A stretch of 64,000 nucleotides of DNA, taken from Terriglobia bacterium. Lineage in GTDB: Bacteria > Acidobacteriota > Terriglobia > Bryobacterales > UBA6623. Each line of letters opens with the position of its first letter. Position 1 is the stretch's first letter. The DNA is taken from assembly GCA_009841225.1 (NCBI GenBank), contig VXMF01000022.1, positions 62,001 to 126,000 of the forward strand. The letters are read 5' to 3'. Below the pieces are notes generated by a model, which was not told where the DNA came from, did no database searches, and saw only the letters and a program-made list of their open reading frames with translations. Positions 9,668 to 18,632 of this stretch are shown piece by piece. The translations under genes were made by a program, and so were the position numbers.

Positions 9668-11194
9668 TCAGAACCCGAACACGCCGGAGCCCAGGGTGTA
9701 GACCGCCATCGGCACGATCAACAGCCCGATGACATCGAGCAAGATTCCCGCTCGAACCATTTGCGGAATCGTGATCCAGCCGCTCGAGAAGATGATTGCG
9801 TTTGGCGGGGTCGCGACAGGCAATGTGAACGCAAACGACGAGGTGACCGCCATCGGGATCAAGAGCAGGTAGGGATGTACGCCCACTTCGCCGGCCATGG
9901 CGGCTACCACGGGCGACAACATCAATACCGTGGCGACATTCGAAGTGGTCTCCGTCATGGCCGTGGTCAGCACGCAGACGGCAACAACCAGCACCCAGCC
10001 GGGCAGCCCGCCCAGAGCACCCAGCCACGCGCCGAGCCACGCGGCCAACCCGCTGTCGGTGATCCCCGCGGCGAGCGCGAATCCGCCCCCCAGCAGGAAG
10101 ACTATGCCCCAAGGCGTGCCGCGGGCCGCATGTCGCCAGTCCAGCAGGCGGCTCGCATCGCCAGACTTGCCAGACGGGAGCATGAAGAGCAAGATTGCCA
10201 TCGTCATGGCGACGGTCGAATCATGTACCGAGCTTGGCACGGGGAACAGTTGCGACCAGCCCGGCAGGAAGAATCCACCAAGATCGATCGGCGCGCGCAG
10301 AATCCATAGCAGTCCGGTCGAGGCTGCCACGATCGTGACGCGCTTCTCCGGCACCGACATCGCACCCAGAGCGGCACGCTCGTCACGGATCACGCGCTGG
10401 CTGCTCGAGAAGCGCACGGCAGACAAGGGCATTGCCGTGCCGAACCGGCACAGGTAGAGCCAAGTGAGCGGCACAAACACGACGATGATGGGCAGGCCGA
10501 CCATGGACCATTGCGCAAAGCCGATGGGCGGCAGATCTGGAAACGCATCCGTGGCGAACCCTAGGAACGCCACCGTGGTCGGAGAGCCCACCACCGTGCC
10601 AAGACCGCCGATGCTGGCCGCGTAGGCGACCCCGAGCAGCAGCACCGGTCCGAAGGTGTCGCGAGCGAGCTGTTCGTGCTGGGCCCCTGCGGGGGCGCCT
10701 CTGATCTGGGCCGAGCCCACGAGCTGGTTGACAACGGCCATCGCCATCGGCAACAGCATCATGGTGGTGGCAGTGTTGGAAATCCACATCGAGAGCAGCG
10801 CGGTGGCCACCATGAAGCCCAGCACGATTGGCCGGGGGCGCGAGCCGAAGCGGTCGATGATCGCCAGTGCGATGCGGCGGTGCAGGTTCCAGCGCTCCAT
10901 CGCCTGCGCGATGATGAAGCCGCCGACGAATAGGAAGATCAGATGATTACCGTAGTGCGCCGAGACCGCGCTGCTCGACGTAACCCCTAGCAGCGGAAAC
11001 AGGGCGATCGGCACGAAGCCGGTTACGCCGATGTGGACGGCCTCGCTGATCCACCAGCAGATCATCAAGACGGCAACCGCGGCCGTCTTGTGCGCCTCCG
11101 GGCTCATGCCCGCCGGCGTCGGCAACAGCAGCACAGCCGCGAAACCGACGATGCCGGCAACCAAGCCCAGTGTCTGGCGCTGCAACCCAAGCAT
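9668..11194 (-). CDS. DASS/SLC13-family anion:sodium symporter
   Basis: The 508-residue integral membrane protein has about a dozen hydrophobic segments. It shows the two SNT-type motifs expected of divalent anion:Na+ symporters: ISNTATTMMLLPMAMAV in the first half and ETTSNVATVLMLSPVVA in the second, plus FTLPVATPPNAIIFSSG near the end. Family members import dicarboxylates, sulfate or related anions with sodium. It runs in the same direction as the Gfo/Idh/MocA gene that follows, which suggests uptake of an organic acid that feeds that enzyme, but this is inference. tRNA-Glu lies 81 bases upstream of its start. Confidence 0.87.
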   Translation of the reverse strand: MLGLQRQTLGLVAGIVGFAAVLLLPTPAGMSPEAHKTAAVAVLMICWWISEAVHIGVTGFVPIALFPLLGVTSSSAVSAHYGNHLIFLFVGGFIIAQAMERWNLHRRIALAIIDRFGSRPRPIVLGFMVATALLSMWISNTATTMMLLPMAMAVVNQLVGSAQIRGAPAGAQHEQLARDTFGPVLLLGVAYAASIGGLGTVVGSPTTVAFLGFATDAFPDLPPIGFAQWSMVGLPIIVVFVPLTWLYLCRFGTAMPLSAVRFSSSQRVIRDERAALGAMSVPEKRVTIVAASTGLLWILRAPIDLGGFFLPGWSQLFPVPSSVHDSTVAMTMAILLFMLPSGKSGDASRLLDWRHAARGTPWGIVFLLGGGFALAAGITDSGLAAWLGAWLGALGGLPGWVLVVAVCVLTTAMTETTSNVATVLMLSPVVAAMAGEVGVHPYLLLIPMAVTSSFAFTLPVATPPNAIIFSSGWITIPQMVRAGILLDVIGLLIVPMAVYTLGSGVFGF

Positions 11195-11275
11195 GCTGAC
11201 TCGGCTGAGGTCCGGTCTCGATCCTCGGAAACCTTCGTCGAAGCGACGCGCGCGGGCAGGAAGGCTTGGGAAAAA

Positions 11276-11350
11276 TGGTAGCGCTACGGGGATTCGAACC
11301 CCGATTTGAGCCTTGAGAGGGCCCTGTCCTAACCCTTAGACGATAGCGCC
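11276..11350 (-). tRNA. tRNA-Glu (CTC)
   Basis: A 75-nt cloverleaf is readable on the minus strand: acceptor GGCGCTA pairs with TAGCGCT (with a G1:U72 wobble), discriminator A, then encoded CCA. The anticodon loop CTCTCAA lies between GGGCC and GGCTC, giving anticodon CTC. The T arm is GGGGTTCGAATCCCC. It sits between the convergent DASS gene and the divergent lptFG gene. Confidence 0.97.
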
Positions 11351-11566
11351 GTGCTAGCGCTTAGCTTAGCAGACGGCTTGCCGGGCCGAACGGCGGCCAA
11401 GCCGTGAACTCAGGCGATCTCAAATTCCAGCACGCGGGGAGCATGCCCGGCCCCCTGCCCGGATCGCGCGACCGACAGCGCCCGCAGATCACACGCCCCG
11501 CGACCGGGGGGCTGACAATACCCGGACTGGGATAATGGCTGTTCGGCCCGGTCGGGTCGGCTCGGC

Positions 11567-13903
11567 GTGCGCATCCTGAACCGATACGTCTTCCGCGAAG
11601 TTGCGGTCGCATCGCTTGTTGGCACAGCGTTGTTCACGCTCGTGCTGTTCCTGCAGCGCGTCGAGCCAGTCATGGAACTGCTTGTCGGGCGAAGAGTGCC
11701 GCCCGGCGACATGGCGCGACTCTTGGCGCTGACGCTGCCACAGGCGTTTCCATTCACGATTCCGATGGGCGTGCTCACCGGAATCCTGGTCTCGCTAGGA
11801 CGGCTCTCGAGCGACAACGAGGTCCTGGCCATGGTCGCATCCGGCATCCGGATCCGATCCTTGGTCCGCCCAGTCTCGCTGGTCGCCACGATCGGCTTGC
11901 TGGTGTGCGCGCTGACGACGCTGTGGCTCACTCCGTGGTCCCTGCGCGAGCAGGTCCGGATCGCCGAATCGCTGCGAATCCAGCTGGCGGGCACAGAGGT
12001 GATCCCACGAGTGTTCATCGAGGACTTCCCCGATCACGTGATCTGGGTCCAGGACGTCGTTCCTTCCGAGGGAATCCACTGGAAGGGGATTTTCCTGGCA
12101 GACATGCGGCCGCCCGAAGTCCGCGGCTCGCTAAGCGGCACCGAAGCCCAAGCGGCTGGGCCGCGCATCACGCTGGGCACGGAAGCCTTCGTACAGCCCC
12201 GCCCCGAGCAAGGCCGCATCCAAGTGCGCTTCCCCCAGACCACCACTTACGAGCGATCCAGCAATCCCGAACAGTACCTGGCGCTGCGGTCCCAAGCCGC
12301 CGATCAGGTCCTGCGAGCTCGCCCTCGGAGGTTCGATCCTGGCGCGAAGCGGTTGGACTCCATGACCACTTCCGAGCTGTGGGCGGAGGCGTCACAAGGA
12401 GACGACCCGACCGCTACGGTGCTGCTCCACGACCGATTCTCATTGCCGTTCGGGTGTTGGCTGCTGCCCTTGGCGGGCTTGCCTCTGGCCATCTCGCTCC
12501 GCAGGGCCAGCCGCGCCTCGGGAGTGGTCGTCGCCATGCTTCTTTGCTTCGCCTACTGGATGATCTCGCTGGCCGGGACCGCTCTGGCCGAGCGCGGAGC
12601 GTTGCCGCCCGCCTTAGCTGCTTGGTCGGCCAGCGGAGTCTTCGCCGTCGCGGGATTGGCCTTGCTGGCACGGACAGATGCCCCCGAGCATCGCGACTGG
12701 CACACGGCAGTCGGCGGTCGCTTGGTACGGGCGGCCAAGAAGTTCACCGGCAAGAGCGGCACTGGCAAGAACGAAGCGGCCATCAAGGAGCCGATACGCG
12801 GCCCTCTGGACCTGTTGGTGCCGGTCGTCGACCGCTATGTGCTGCGCAAGTTTCTCTTCTACTTGGTGCTGCTGGTACTCACGTTTACTTCGATCTGGTA
12901 CGTGTTCAGCTTCTTCGAGCTGCTCAGCGACATGCTGACGCGAGACAAGCTGGGACACTTCGTTCCGTACATCTACTACCTGACGCCGTTCCTGGCCTAC
13001 AACACCATCCCTCTTGCCGCGATGGTCGCGACACTCATCTGTTTCGGTGTCATGGGAGCGCATAACGAGATCACCGGATTCCGGTCTTGCGGCGTCAGCC
13101 TGTACCGCCTGGCCCTCCCCGTACTGATCGTTGCCGGCGGACTCAGCGCCGGCCTCTTCGCTCTCGAAGAGTCGATCCTGCCGGCAGCGAACATGCGCCA
13201 GGACGCGCTGCGCGACGAGATCAAGGGCCGACCGCCGCGCACGTACTTGCGACCAGACCGCCAGTGGACGTTCGGGCTCGACAACCGCATCTTCTACCAC
13301 CGGGCCTTCGATTCGCGCAGCGAGACCTTCTCGGGCATCAGCGTCTTTGACCTCAGGACCGAGCCGTTCGAATTGAGTCGACACATCCATGCGGAACGGG
13401 CACGCTGGGACGAAGAGGGCGCAGCGTGGATCTTCGAGAACGGTTGGGTGCGCGAGTTGAGCGGAATCCAGACCGACGCATTCGAGCCCTTTGAGGCAAG
13501 GGCCTTTCCCAGCATTCGCGAAGAGCCTGAGTACTTCCTCAAACAGGATCGGCACGACCAGCAGATGAATCTCGGCCAGTTGCGGGCCTACATCCAAGAC
13601 CTCACTCAGAGCGGCTTTGACACCATACGGCTGCAGGTGAGCATGCACAAGAAGCTGGCCTTCCCTCTGTTCGCATTCGCGATGGCCCTGGTTGCCCTTC
13701 CGTTCGCATTGCAGACCAGTGAACGCGGTGCCCTCTGGCCGGTCGGCTTCGGCTTGGGGCTGACCGTGGCCTTCTACGCGATCACGGCATTCAGCGAACA
13801 GCTCGGGCGGGCTGGCCAACTCCAGCCTCCGCTGGCAGCTTGGGCGCCATGCGCGCTATTCGCCCTGGGGGGGAGCTACTTCCTGCTGCGGGTACGGACT
13901 TGA
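11567..13903 (+). CDS. LptF-LptG fusion, permease of the LPS transport ABC complex
   Basis: The 778-residue inner-membrane protein joins two YjgP/YjgQ-type permeases that are usually separate genes of about 360-390 residues. The first unit (residues 1 to about 370) starts MRILNRYVFREV, with three N-terminal membrane helices, a periplasmic beta-jellyroll and three C-terminal helices. A polar, Lys-rich linker (about 375-410) leads to the second unit, which restarts with PVVDRYVLRKFLFYLVL and has the same layout up to the C-terminus. Together they would form the LptF and LptG half-channels that with LptB2 extract lipopolysaccharide. The GTG start has no strong ribosome site; an ATG at 11535 is out of frame. 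No lptB, lptC or lptA is nearby. Confidence 0.9.
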   Translation: MRILNRYVFREVAVASLVGTALFTLVLFLQRVEPVMELLVGRRVPPGDMARLLALTLPQAFPFTIPMGVLTGILVSLGRLSSDNEVLAMVASGIRIRSLVRPVSLVATIGLLVCALTTLWLTPWSLREQVRIAESLRIQLAGTEVIPRVFIEDFPDHVIWVQDVVPSEGIHWKGIFLADMRPPEVRGSLSGTEAQAAGPRITLGTEAFVQPRPEQGRIQVRFPQTTTYERSSNPEQYLALRSQAADQVLRARPRRFDPGAKRLDSMTTSELWAEASQGDDPTATVLLHDRFSLPFGCWLLPLAGLPLAISLRRASRASGVVVAMLLCFAYWMISLAGTALAERGALPPALAAWSASGVFAVAGLALLARTDAPEHRDWHTAVGGRLVRAAKKFTGKSGTGKNEAAIKEPIRGPLDLLVPVVDRYVLRKFLFYLVLLVLTFTSIWYVFSFFELLSDMLTRDKLGHFVPYIYYLTPFLAYNTIPLAAMVATLICFGVMGAHNEITGFRSCGVSLYRLALPVLIVAGGLSAGLFALEESILPAANMRQDALRDEIKGRPPRTYLRPDRQWTFGLDNRIFYHRAFDSRSETFSGISVFDLRTEPFELSRHIHAERARWDEEGAAWIFENGWVRELSGIQTDAFEPFEARAFPSIREEPEYFLKQDRHDQQMNLGQLRAYIQDLTQSGFDTIRLQVSMHKKLAFPLFAFAMALVALPFALQTSERGALWPVGFGLGLTVAFYAITAFSEQLGRAGQLQPPLAAWAPCALFALGGSYFLLRVRT

Positions 13904-14053
13904 CGTCTGTCCGTGCGTGGCGAGAAACAGAGCATGGCCGGGCAGGACCGGCAGCGGCAGGGAAAGTGATGTGACGATCGAGTGCACGGGTGCGGGCACC
14001 TCGAGCTTCGCTCTTCCCAGAACGCCAGGGCACAAGCCTGCCCGGACAGCGAG

Positions 14054-14082
14054 TTGGATCGAACCGGAGAGGCGGCTATGCT
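14054..14082 (+). promoter_or_regulatory. Candidate sigma70 promoter of the ribokinase operon
   Basis: TTGGAT at 14054-14059 and TATGCT at 14077-14082 are separated by 17 bases, a good housekeeping spacing. The predicted transcript would start near 14089 and leave about 50 bases of leader before the ribokinase ATG at 14140. This is read by eye only. Confidence 0.4.
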
Positions 14083-14139
14083 ATCGGAGACAGTCCGAAG
14101 GGGCGGAGGGCCCCTGCGGCAGCTCGGAACAGAAGAGCC

Positions 14140-15078
14140 ATGAGCAAAAATCCCGAGATCGTTGTCATCGGAAGCCTGAATGCTGATCTCGTTCAGAATG
14201 TCGATCGCTTGCCGAGGCCGGGCGAGACCATTATCGGCGGCAACCTGCAAACGTTCAGCGGAGGCAAGGGTGCCAACCAAGCGTATGCCGCCGGTCGAAT
14301 GGGAGCTCAGGTGAGCATGGTCGGCCAACTGGGCAACGACGGCCTAGCGTCACTCCTGTTGCAGAGTCTGCAGTCCGCCGGTGTCCATACCGGGTCGGTG
14401 GGCGAGGCGGACTTGTCGACGGGTGCGGCGGTCATTCTAGTCTTGCCCGACGGGGAAAACCTGATCGTCGTCTCCCCGGGCGCGAACGCTACCGTAACGC
14501 CGGCACTGGCAGCGCAGAGACTGAGCGCCTTGCGCGAAGGCTCGTACTTGCTCTCGCAACTGGAAATCCCAATCGAATCGGTCGATGAATCGCTGGCGGT
14601 CGCCAAGGCTCGCGGGGCGACCACCATCCTGGATCCCGCGCCGGCCCGGGAAGTCTCTCCAGAGCTGTTGCGCAAGGTGGATTTCCTCACCCCGAACGAA
14701 ACGGAAACGCAGACTCTGTTGGGGGAGCCGGGATTGAAGATGGAGAGCGATGCTGACTTGGAACTCGCAGCGAAAGCAATCCTGGCCCTCGGCCCTCGGT
14801 CGGTTGTCCTGAAGCTCGGGGCGCGAGGCTGTATGATTGCGAGCGCCGAGGGGAGCCATCGCGTTCCCGGATTCAAGGTGTCTGCTGTTGACACAACTGC
14901 GGCCGGCGACGTATTTAACGGCGCCTTCGCCACGGCCCTGGCTGAGGGCCGGAGCGTGCCCGAGGCAGCCAGATTCGCGAACGCCGCGGCGGCACTGTCC
15001 GTCACACGACCCGGCGCGCAGAACTCGGTCCCGTCGAGGCAGGAAGCGGAGCGCTTCCTGCGCGATGTCGAGAATTGA
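14140..15078 (+). CDS. rbsK: Ribokinase (PfkB family)
   Basis: This 312-residue sugar kinase phosphorylates D-ribose to ribose 5-phosphate. The N-terminal signature is VVIGSLNADLVQNVDRLPRP, followed by FSGGKGANQAYAAGRMGA, the PfkB signature 1 typical of ribokinase. The C-terminal active-site motif is VDTTAAGDVFNGAFATAL, with the catalytic base Asp in AAGD. The frame is open 50 codons further upstream, but ATG 14140 starts the conserved fold. It is first in an operon with a sugar transporter 30 bases downstream and a secreted ADP-ribosylglycohydrolase after that, which supports ribose as substrate. Closely related PfkB kinases for other pentoses or nucleosides are possible. Confidence 0.92.
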   Translation: MSKNPEIVVIGSLNADLVQNVDRLPRPGETIIGGNLQTFSGGKGANQAYAAGRMGAQVSMVGQLGNDGLASLLLQSLQSAGVHTGSVGEADLSTGAAVILVLPDGENLIVVSPGANATVTPALAAQRLSALREGSYLLSQLEIPIESVDESLAVAKARGATTILDPAPAREVSPELLRKVDFLTPNETETQTLLGEPGLKMESDADLELAAKAILALGPRSVVLKLGARGCMIASAEGSHRVPGFKVSAVDTTAAGDVFNGAFATALAEGRSVPEAARFANAAAALSVTRPGAQNSVPSRQEAERFLRDVEN

Positions 15079-15108
15079 ATCGGCTGAGCGGAACCCAAGG
15101 AGGAAGTA

Positions 15109-16104
15109 ATGTTTGTCGTCGAGAGCCTGGGACTGGCGATTTTCCTGTGCATCATCACCATGATGGGCTGGGGGTCGTGGGCCAACACGCAAAAGCTGGC
15201 CGGCAAGGAAGATTGGCCGTTCGAACTCTACTACTGGGACTATGCGATCGGCGTGTTCCTTACAGGCATCCTGTTCGCCCTCACGCTCGGCAGCTTCGGG
15301 AACGTCGGCATGGGTGCGGCGGCCAATCTCGGCCAAGCGGCCGGTGTGCCGATCAGCGACGCGATGCTGAGTGGGGCGCTGTTCAACGTCGCGAACATCC
15401 TCCTGGTCGTGGCGATCGACGCCGCCGGAATGTCGCTCGCTTTCCCGGTCGGCGTCGGGCTGGCCCTCGTGATCGGCACCGTGCGCAGCTATATGCAAGC
15501 TCCCAAGGGGGATCCGACCCTCCTGTTCGCCGGGGTCGCGCTGATCGTCGTTGCGATGATCATGTCGGCGCTCGCATACAGCAAGCTCCCCCCGGTGGCA
15601 GGCAGGCGCCTTGGGCGAGGCCTGCTATACGCAGTCCTTGCCGGCTGCCTGATGGGGTCGTTCTACCCGATGCTGGTCCGGGCTGTCTCGCCGGATTTCA
15701 GCTCGGGCGCTATCGAGGCCGGCTTTCTGACCCCGTACACCGCCTTGTTCTATTTCGGAATCGGTCTCCTGCTGAGCAACTTCGTCGTGAACACGATCTT
15801 CATGAAGGCCGGCGGGAAGACCTACGGGCGTTACTTTGGCGGAGGGCCCAAGCTGCATTCGCTGGGGATCCTGGGAGGAATGATCTGGATGGTGGCCCTG
15901 GGCCTGAACGTGATCGCCTCGGGCGTGGCGGGGCCCGCCATTTCTTACGCTCTGGGCCAAGGCGCTACCTTGGTGGCGGCCATCTGGGGGGTCTTCATCT
16001 GGAAGGAGTTCAAGGCCGCCCCTGCTAGCGCCTACCCGTTCATCGTGCTGATGTTCCTCGGGTACACGAACGGTCTGGCATTGATCGGGGTCGCGACTCT
16101 ATAG
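15109..16104 (+). CDS. GRP/RhaT-like sugar permease (probable ribose or pentose uptake)
   Basis: The 331-residue protein has about ten predicted membrane helices and resembles the drug/metabolite-transporter superfamily GRP and RhaT-type sugar carriers. The start is MFVVESLGLAIFLCIITMMG, and it has paired GSF/GG-rich helices and a C-terminal VAAIWGVFIWKEF, which resembles the last-helix pattern of GRP proteins. A strong AAGGAGG lies a few bases before the ATG. It sits between ribokinase and the secreted ADP-ribosylglycohydrolase with short gaps (30 and 47 bases), so I infer that it imports the sugar released outside the cytoplasm. The exact substrate is not visible in the sequence. Confidence 0.78.
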   Translation: MFVVESLGLAIFLCIITMMGWGSWANTQKLAGKEDWPFELYYWDYAIGVFLTGILFALTLGSFGNVGMGAAANLGQAAGVPISDAMLSGALFNVANILLVVAIDAAGMSLAFPVGVGLALVIGTVRSYMQAPKGDPTLLFAGVALIVVAMIMSALAYSKLPPVAGRRLGRGLLYAVLAGCLMGSFYPMLVRAVSPDFSSGAIEAGFLTPYTALFYFGIGLLLSNFVVNTIFMKAGGKTYGRYFGGGPKLHSLGILGGMIWMVALGLNVIASGVAGPAISYALGQGATLVAAIWGVFIWKEFKAAPASAYPFIVLMFLGYTNGLALIGVATL

Positions 16105-16151
16105 GCAATCGAGGCGGCCGGGCCTGCAAGGAGCGGGGAAGAGGAGTCTGC

Positions 16152-17423
16152 ATGAAACGAGCAAACTACTGGGTGATGGTTGCGGTGCTGGCGGTGTCGT
16201 CGGCAACGCTCGTCGGCGGTGCCGACGCGAAGGAACGGGTCATCAGCGATGCAGAGCTGATCGACAAGCTGTCGGGATTCTGGATCGGGCAGCTGCTTGG
16301 CAACTACATCGGCTTTCCGTTCGAGAACAACTATGTCGAGGAGTCGATCCCGGTCCTGGTCGACCGGGTATACACCGCCGACTACGACGGCGATCCGGAA
16401 CTGAAGATCAACACGAAGGACCGCAGGGGCTACATCCCGATCATGGCGCACGCATTGCGCGGCGCTTTCAGCGACGACGACACAGACATCGAGTTCGTCA
16501 CGCTGCACGCGGTCGAGAAATACGGTCTCGACATCACGTATCCAGAGATCACCCAGATGTGGAAGACCCACATCAACGACTTCATCTGGGTCGCGAACCG
16601 GGAAGCCCGCAACTTGATGGACCAAGGATTGGTTGCTCCCGACACGGGACGCAAGCAGAACAACAAGCACTGGTTCCAGATCGATCCCCAGCTAGTCAAC
16701 GAAATCTGGAGCGCCTTCTATCCCGGCATGACCGAACACGCCGCGCGGCGCGCGCTGTGGGGAGCCCGCATTACCAATGACGATTGGGGCACGCACCCGA
16801 CGATTGCATACGGGGCGATGATCAGCGCTGCGTTCTTCGAGAAGGACGTGCGCGAGTTGGTCAAGCTCGCGATCAAGGCTGTTCCGAACGAGGGGCCTTT
16901 CGCGGAAGGCATTCGCGACGTCGTCAAATGGCATTCCGAAAACAGCGACTGGCGTGACACGCGGGACCAAATCCACGGCAAGTACTACGCCTACAAGAAG
17001 GGGGCTTACGAGGCTCCGGTAAGTGTCGTTTCCTCCCTCGCCAACGGGTTGACCGGAATCATGGCCGTTCTTTACGGCGAAGGGGACTACATGAAGACAG
17101 TAGGCATCGCAACGTCCGCGGGGTACGACTGCGACAACCAGGCGGCAACCGCCGGCGGGCTGATCGGCGTGCTCAACGGCTTGAGCGGCATGGGAGACGC
17201 GGCCGTGGAGCAGACCAAGAACCTCCCGGCTTGGGGAGAGTGGGACATGCCGTTCAACGACCAGTACGTCAACATCTCACGCGACGAGATCCGGCTCCGC
17301 ACCCCGATCAGCGAGATCGTCGAGCGGATCGCTGCTGTCGCCAAGACCGCAATTCTCGAAAACGGCGGTCGCATGGAGGTGCGCGACGGGGAGACCGTGT
17401 ACGTCGTGAATTCCGATTTCTGA
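16152..17423 (+). CDS. Secreted ADP-ribosylglycohydrolase (ARH/DraG-like fold)
   Basis: A 423-residue member of the ADP-ribosylglycohydrolase family. A clear signal peptide (residues 1-26, ending GADA before KERV) places it in the periplasm or outside, which is unusual for a family best known from the cytoplasm. The metal-binding acidic cluster is at about residues 108-114 (SDDDTDIEF), and a second one, YDCDNQAATAGG, lies at about 325-336; both match the dinuclear Mg site of the family. It follows ribokinase and a sugar permease in one operon. Known relatives cleave ADP-ribosyl bonds on proteins or nucleotides. A role in releasing ribose or ADP-ribose for uptake is inference. Confidence 0.85.
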   Translation: MKRANYWVMVAVLAVSSATLVGGADAKERVISDAELIDKLSGFWIGQLLGNYIGFPFENNYVEESIPVLVDRVYTADYDGDPELKINTKDRRGYIPIMAHALRGAFSDDDTDIEFVTLHAVEKYGLDITYPEITQMWKTHINDFIWVANREARNLMDQGLVAPDTGRKQNNKHWFQIDPQLVNEIWSAFYPGMTEHAARRALWGARITNDDWGTHPTIAYGAMISAAFFEKDVRELVKLAIKAVPNEGPFAEGIRDVVKWHSENSDWRDTRDQIHGKYYAYKKGAYEAPVSVVSSLANGLTGIMAVLYGEGDYMKTVGIATSAGYDCDNQAATAGGLIGVLNGLSGMGDAAVEQTKNLPAWGEWDMPFNDQYVNISRDEIRLRTPISEIVERIAAVAKTAILENGGRMEVRDGETVYVVNSDF

Positions 17424-17477
17424 ATCTCGGCGGAATTCCGAGGGCGGCAGCGCGAGCCGCACTTCGCAGCGCCAGCC

Positions 17478-18632
17478 CTAGCTCGCGGGCACGAAACGAA
17501 CGCACATCGGGTTCGGCACGGCCACGCTTGCGCCCGTCGGGCTGAGGCGGCCCGTCCCCGTGTCCACACCAAAGACATGCACGCTGTCCGAGCGCTGGTT
17601 GGCCACCAGCAGAAAACGCCCGTCCGGCGACAGCCGGAAGTTCCGGGGCCAGTCGCCGCCGGTCGGCACACGCTCCACAGCCTTCAATTGGCCGTCACCC
17701 GGATCGATCGCAAACACCGCGATCGTGTTGCTCCCGCGATTCGAACCATACAGAAATTGTCCGTTCGGATGTACCAGCACCTCCGCCGTGGTGTTGGCCG
17801 GCCCCTCGTATCCCTCGGGGAGGGTGCTGATCGTCTGGACATGCTCCAACAGCCCTGTCTGCGCCTGGTAGTGCATCACTGCCACGGTCGACGCCAGTTC
17901 GTTGATGACGTACGCCCAACGCCCGTTTGAATGGAAGGTCATGTGACGCGGCCCCGAGCCGGGCTCCATGCGGACCTGCGGGTCAGGAGTGCGCTCAAGC
18001 GCCGCAGTCTGCGGGTCGACCGAATACTTGACCAGCTCGTCAGTCCCCAGATCGGGCACGATCACGAAGAGGTCGTCAGGCGTGAAGTTCGCTGAATGCG
18101 GATGCGGCTCTCCCTGGCGCGTCGGGTGGACGCTCGACCCGCTGTGTGGCATGTCCGCAACCGGCTCCCCTAGGCTGCCGTCGGCCTGAATAGCTACCGT
18201 CACGGTGTTGCCATCCCCGTAGTTGACCGCCGCCAGCACGGTCGCTGCTTGATTGACGGCGACATGGGCAGCACCGCGCCCAGTAGTGGAAGCTCGATTG
18301 AGCTCGTTCAAGTCCCCCGTTCCAAGATCGATGGCATACGCCGCTGCCTCGCCCCGGAAGCCGGTCCCCTGCTCGCCTTGGCGACCGACCGCGTAAAAGA
18401 TCTCGCCCTTTGGGTGTAGCGCCAAGAAGCCCGGACGCCCGAATTGCGCAGCCTGCCGAGGCGTCCCCAGCGCGCCGCTATCCGGATCGAACGAGGACAC
18501 GTAGATGTGGTCTGCACCCGTGCCGAAGTACACCCATCGCTGCATCTGACCAGTCTCCTCCGCGCATCCCGCAGCCAGCCACAATCCCAAGGAACATGTC
18601 GTGGCCAGCCCTATGCTCTTCGTCAATGCCAT
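17478..18632 (-). CDS. Lactonase-family (YbhE-like) beta-propeller lipoprotein
   Basis: A 384-residue protein related to the 6-phosphogluconolactonase Pgl/YbhE seven-bladed propeller. Repeated blade motifs are visible (YVSSFDPDSGAL, VYFGTG, NGQFLYGSNRGSNTIAVFAID, PDGRFLLVANQRSDSVHVF). The chosen ATG at 18632 begins a lipoprotein signal with lipobox LAAGC (Cys at about 22), so it is anchored in a membrane facing the periplasm; the 13 upstream in-frame codons lack signal features. An exported location argues against a pentose-phosphate role and for hydrolysis of another sugar lactone, which is inference. It converges on the ADP-ribosylglycohydrolase gene; the short palindrome around GGAATTCC between them might be a weak terminator. 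Confidence 0.82.
   Translation of the reverse strand: MALTKSIGLATTCSLGLWLAAGCAEETGQMQRWVYFGTGADHIYVSSFDPDSGALGTPRQAAQFGRPGFLALHPKGEIFYAVGRQGEQGTGFRGEAAAYAIDLGTGDLNELNRASTTGRGAAHVAVNQAATVLAAVNYGDGNTVTVAIQADGSLGEPVADMPHSGSSVHPTRQGEPHPHSANFTPDDLFVIVPDLGTDELVKYSVDPQTAALERTPDPQVRMEPGSGPRHMTFHSNGRWAYVINELASTVAVMHYQAQTGLLEHVQTISTLPEGYEGPANTTAEVLVHPNGQFLYGSNRGSNTIAVFAIDPGDGQLKAVERVPTGGDWPRNFRLSPDGRFLLVANQRSDSVHVFGVDTGTGRLSPTGASVAVPNPMCVRFVPAS

Noticed and set aside
8049-9701. A 550-codon plus-strand frame
   Set aside because: It lies exactly antisense to the Gfo/Idh/MocA gene, shows no domain and is a by-product of GC-rich codon bias.
9558-10112. A 185-codon N-terminal extension of the Gfo/Idh/MocA gene
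   Set aside because: It overlaps the DASS gene in another frame and the Tat signal only begins at 9557.
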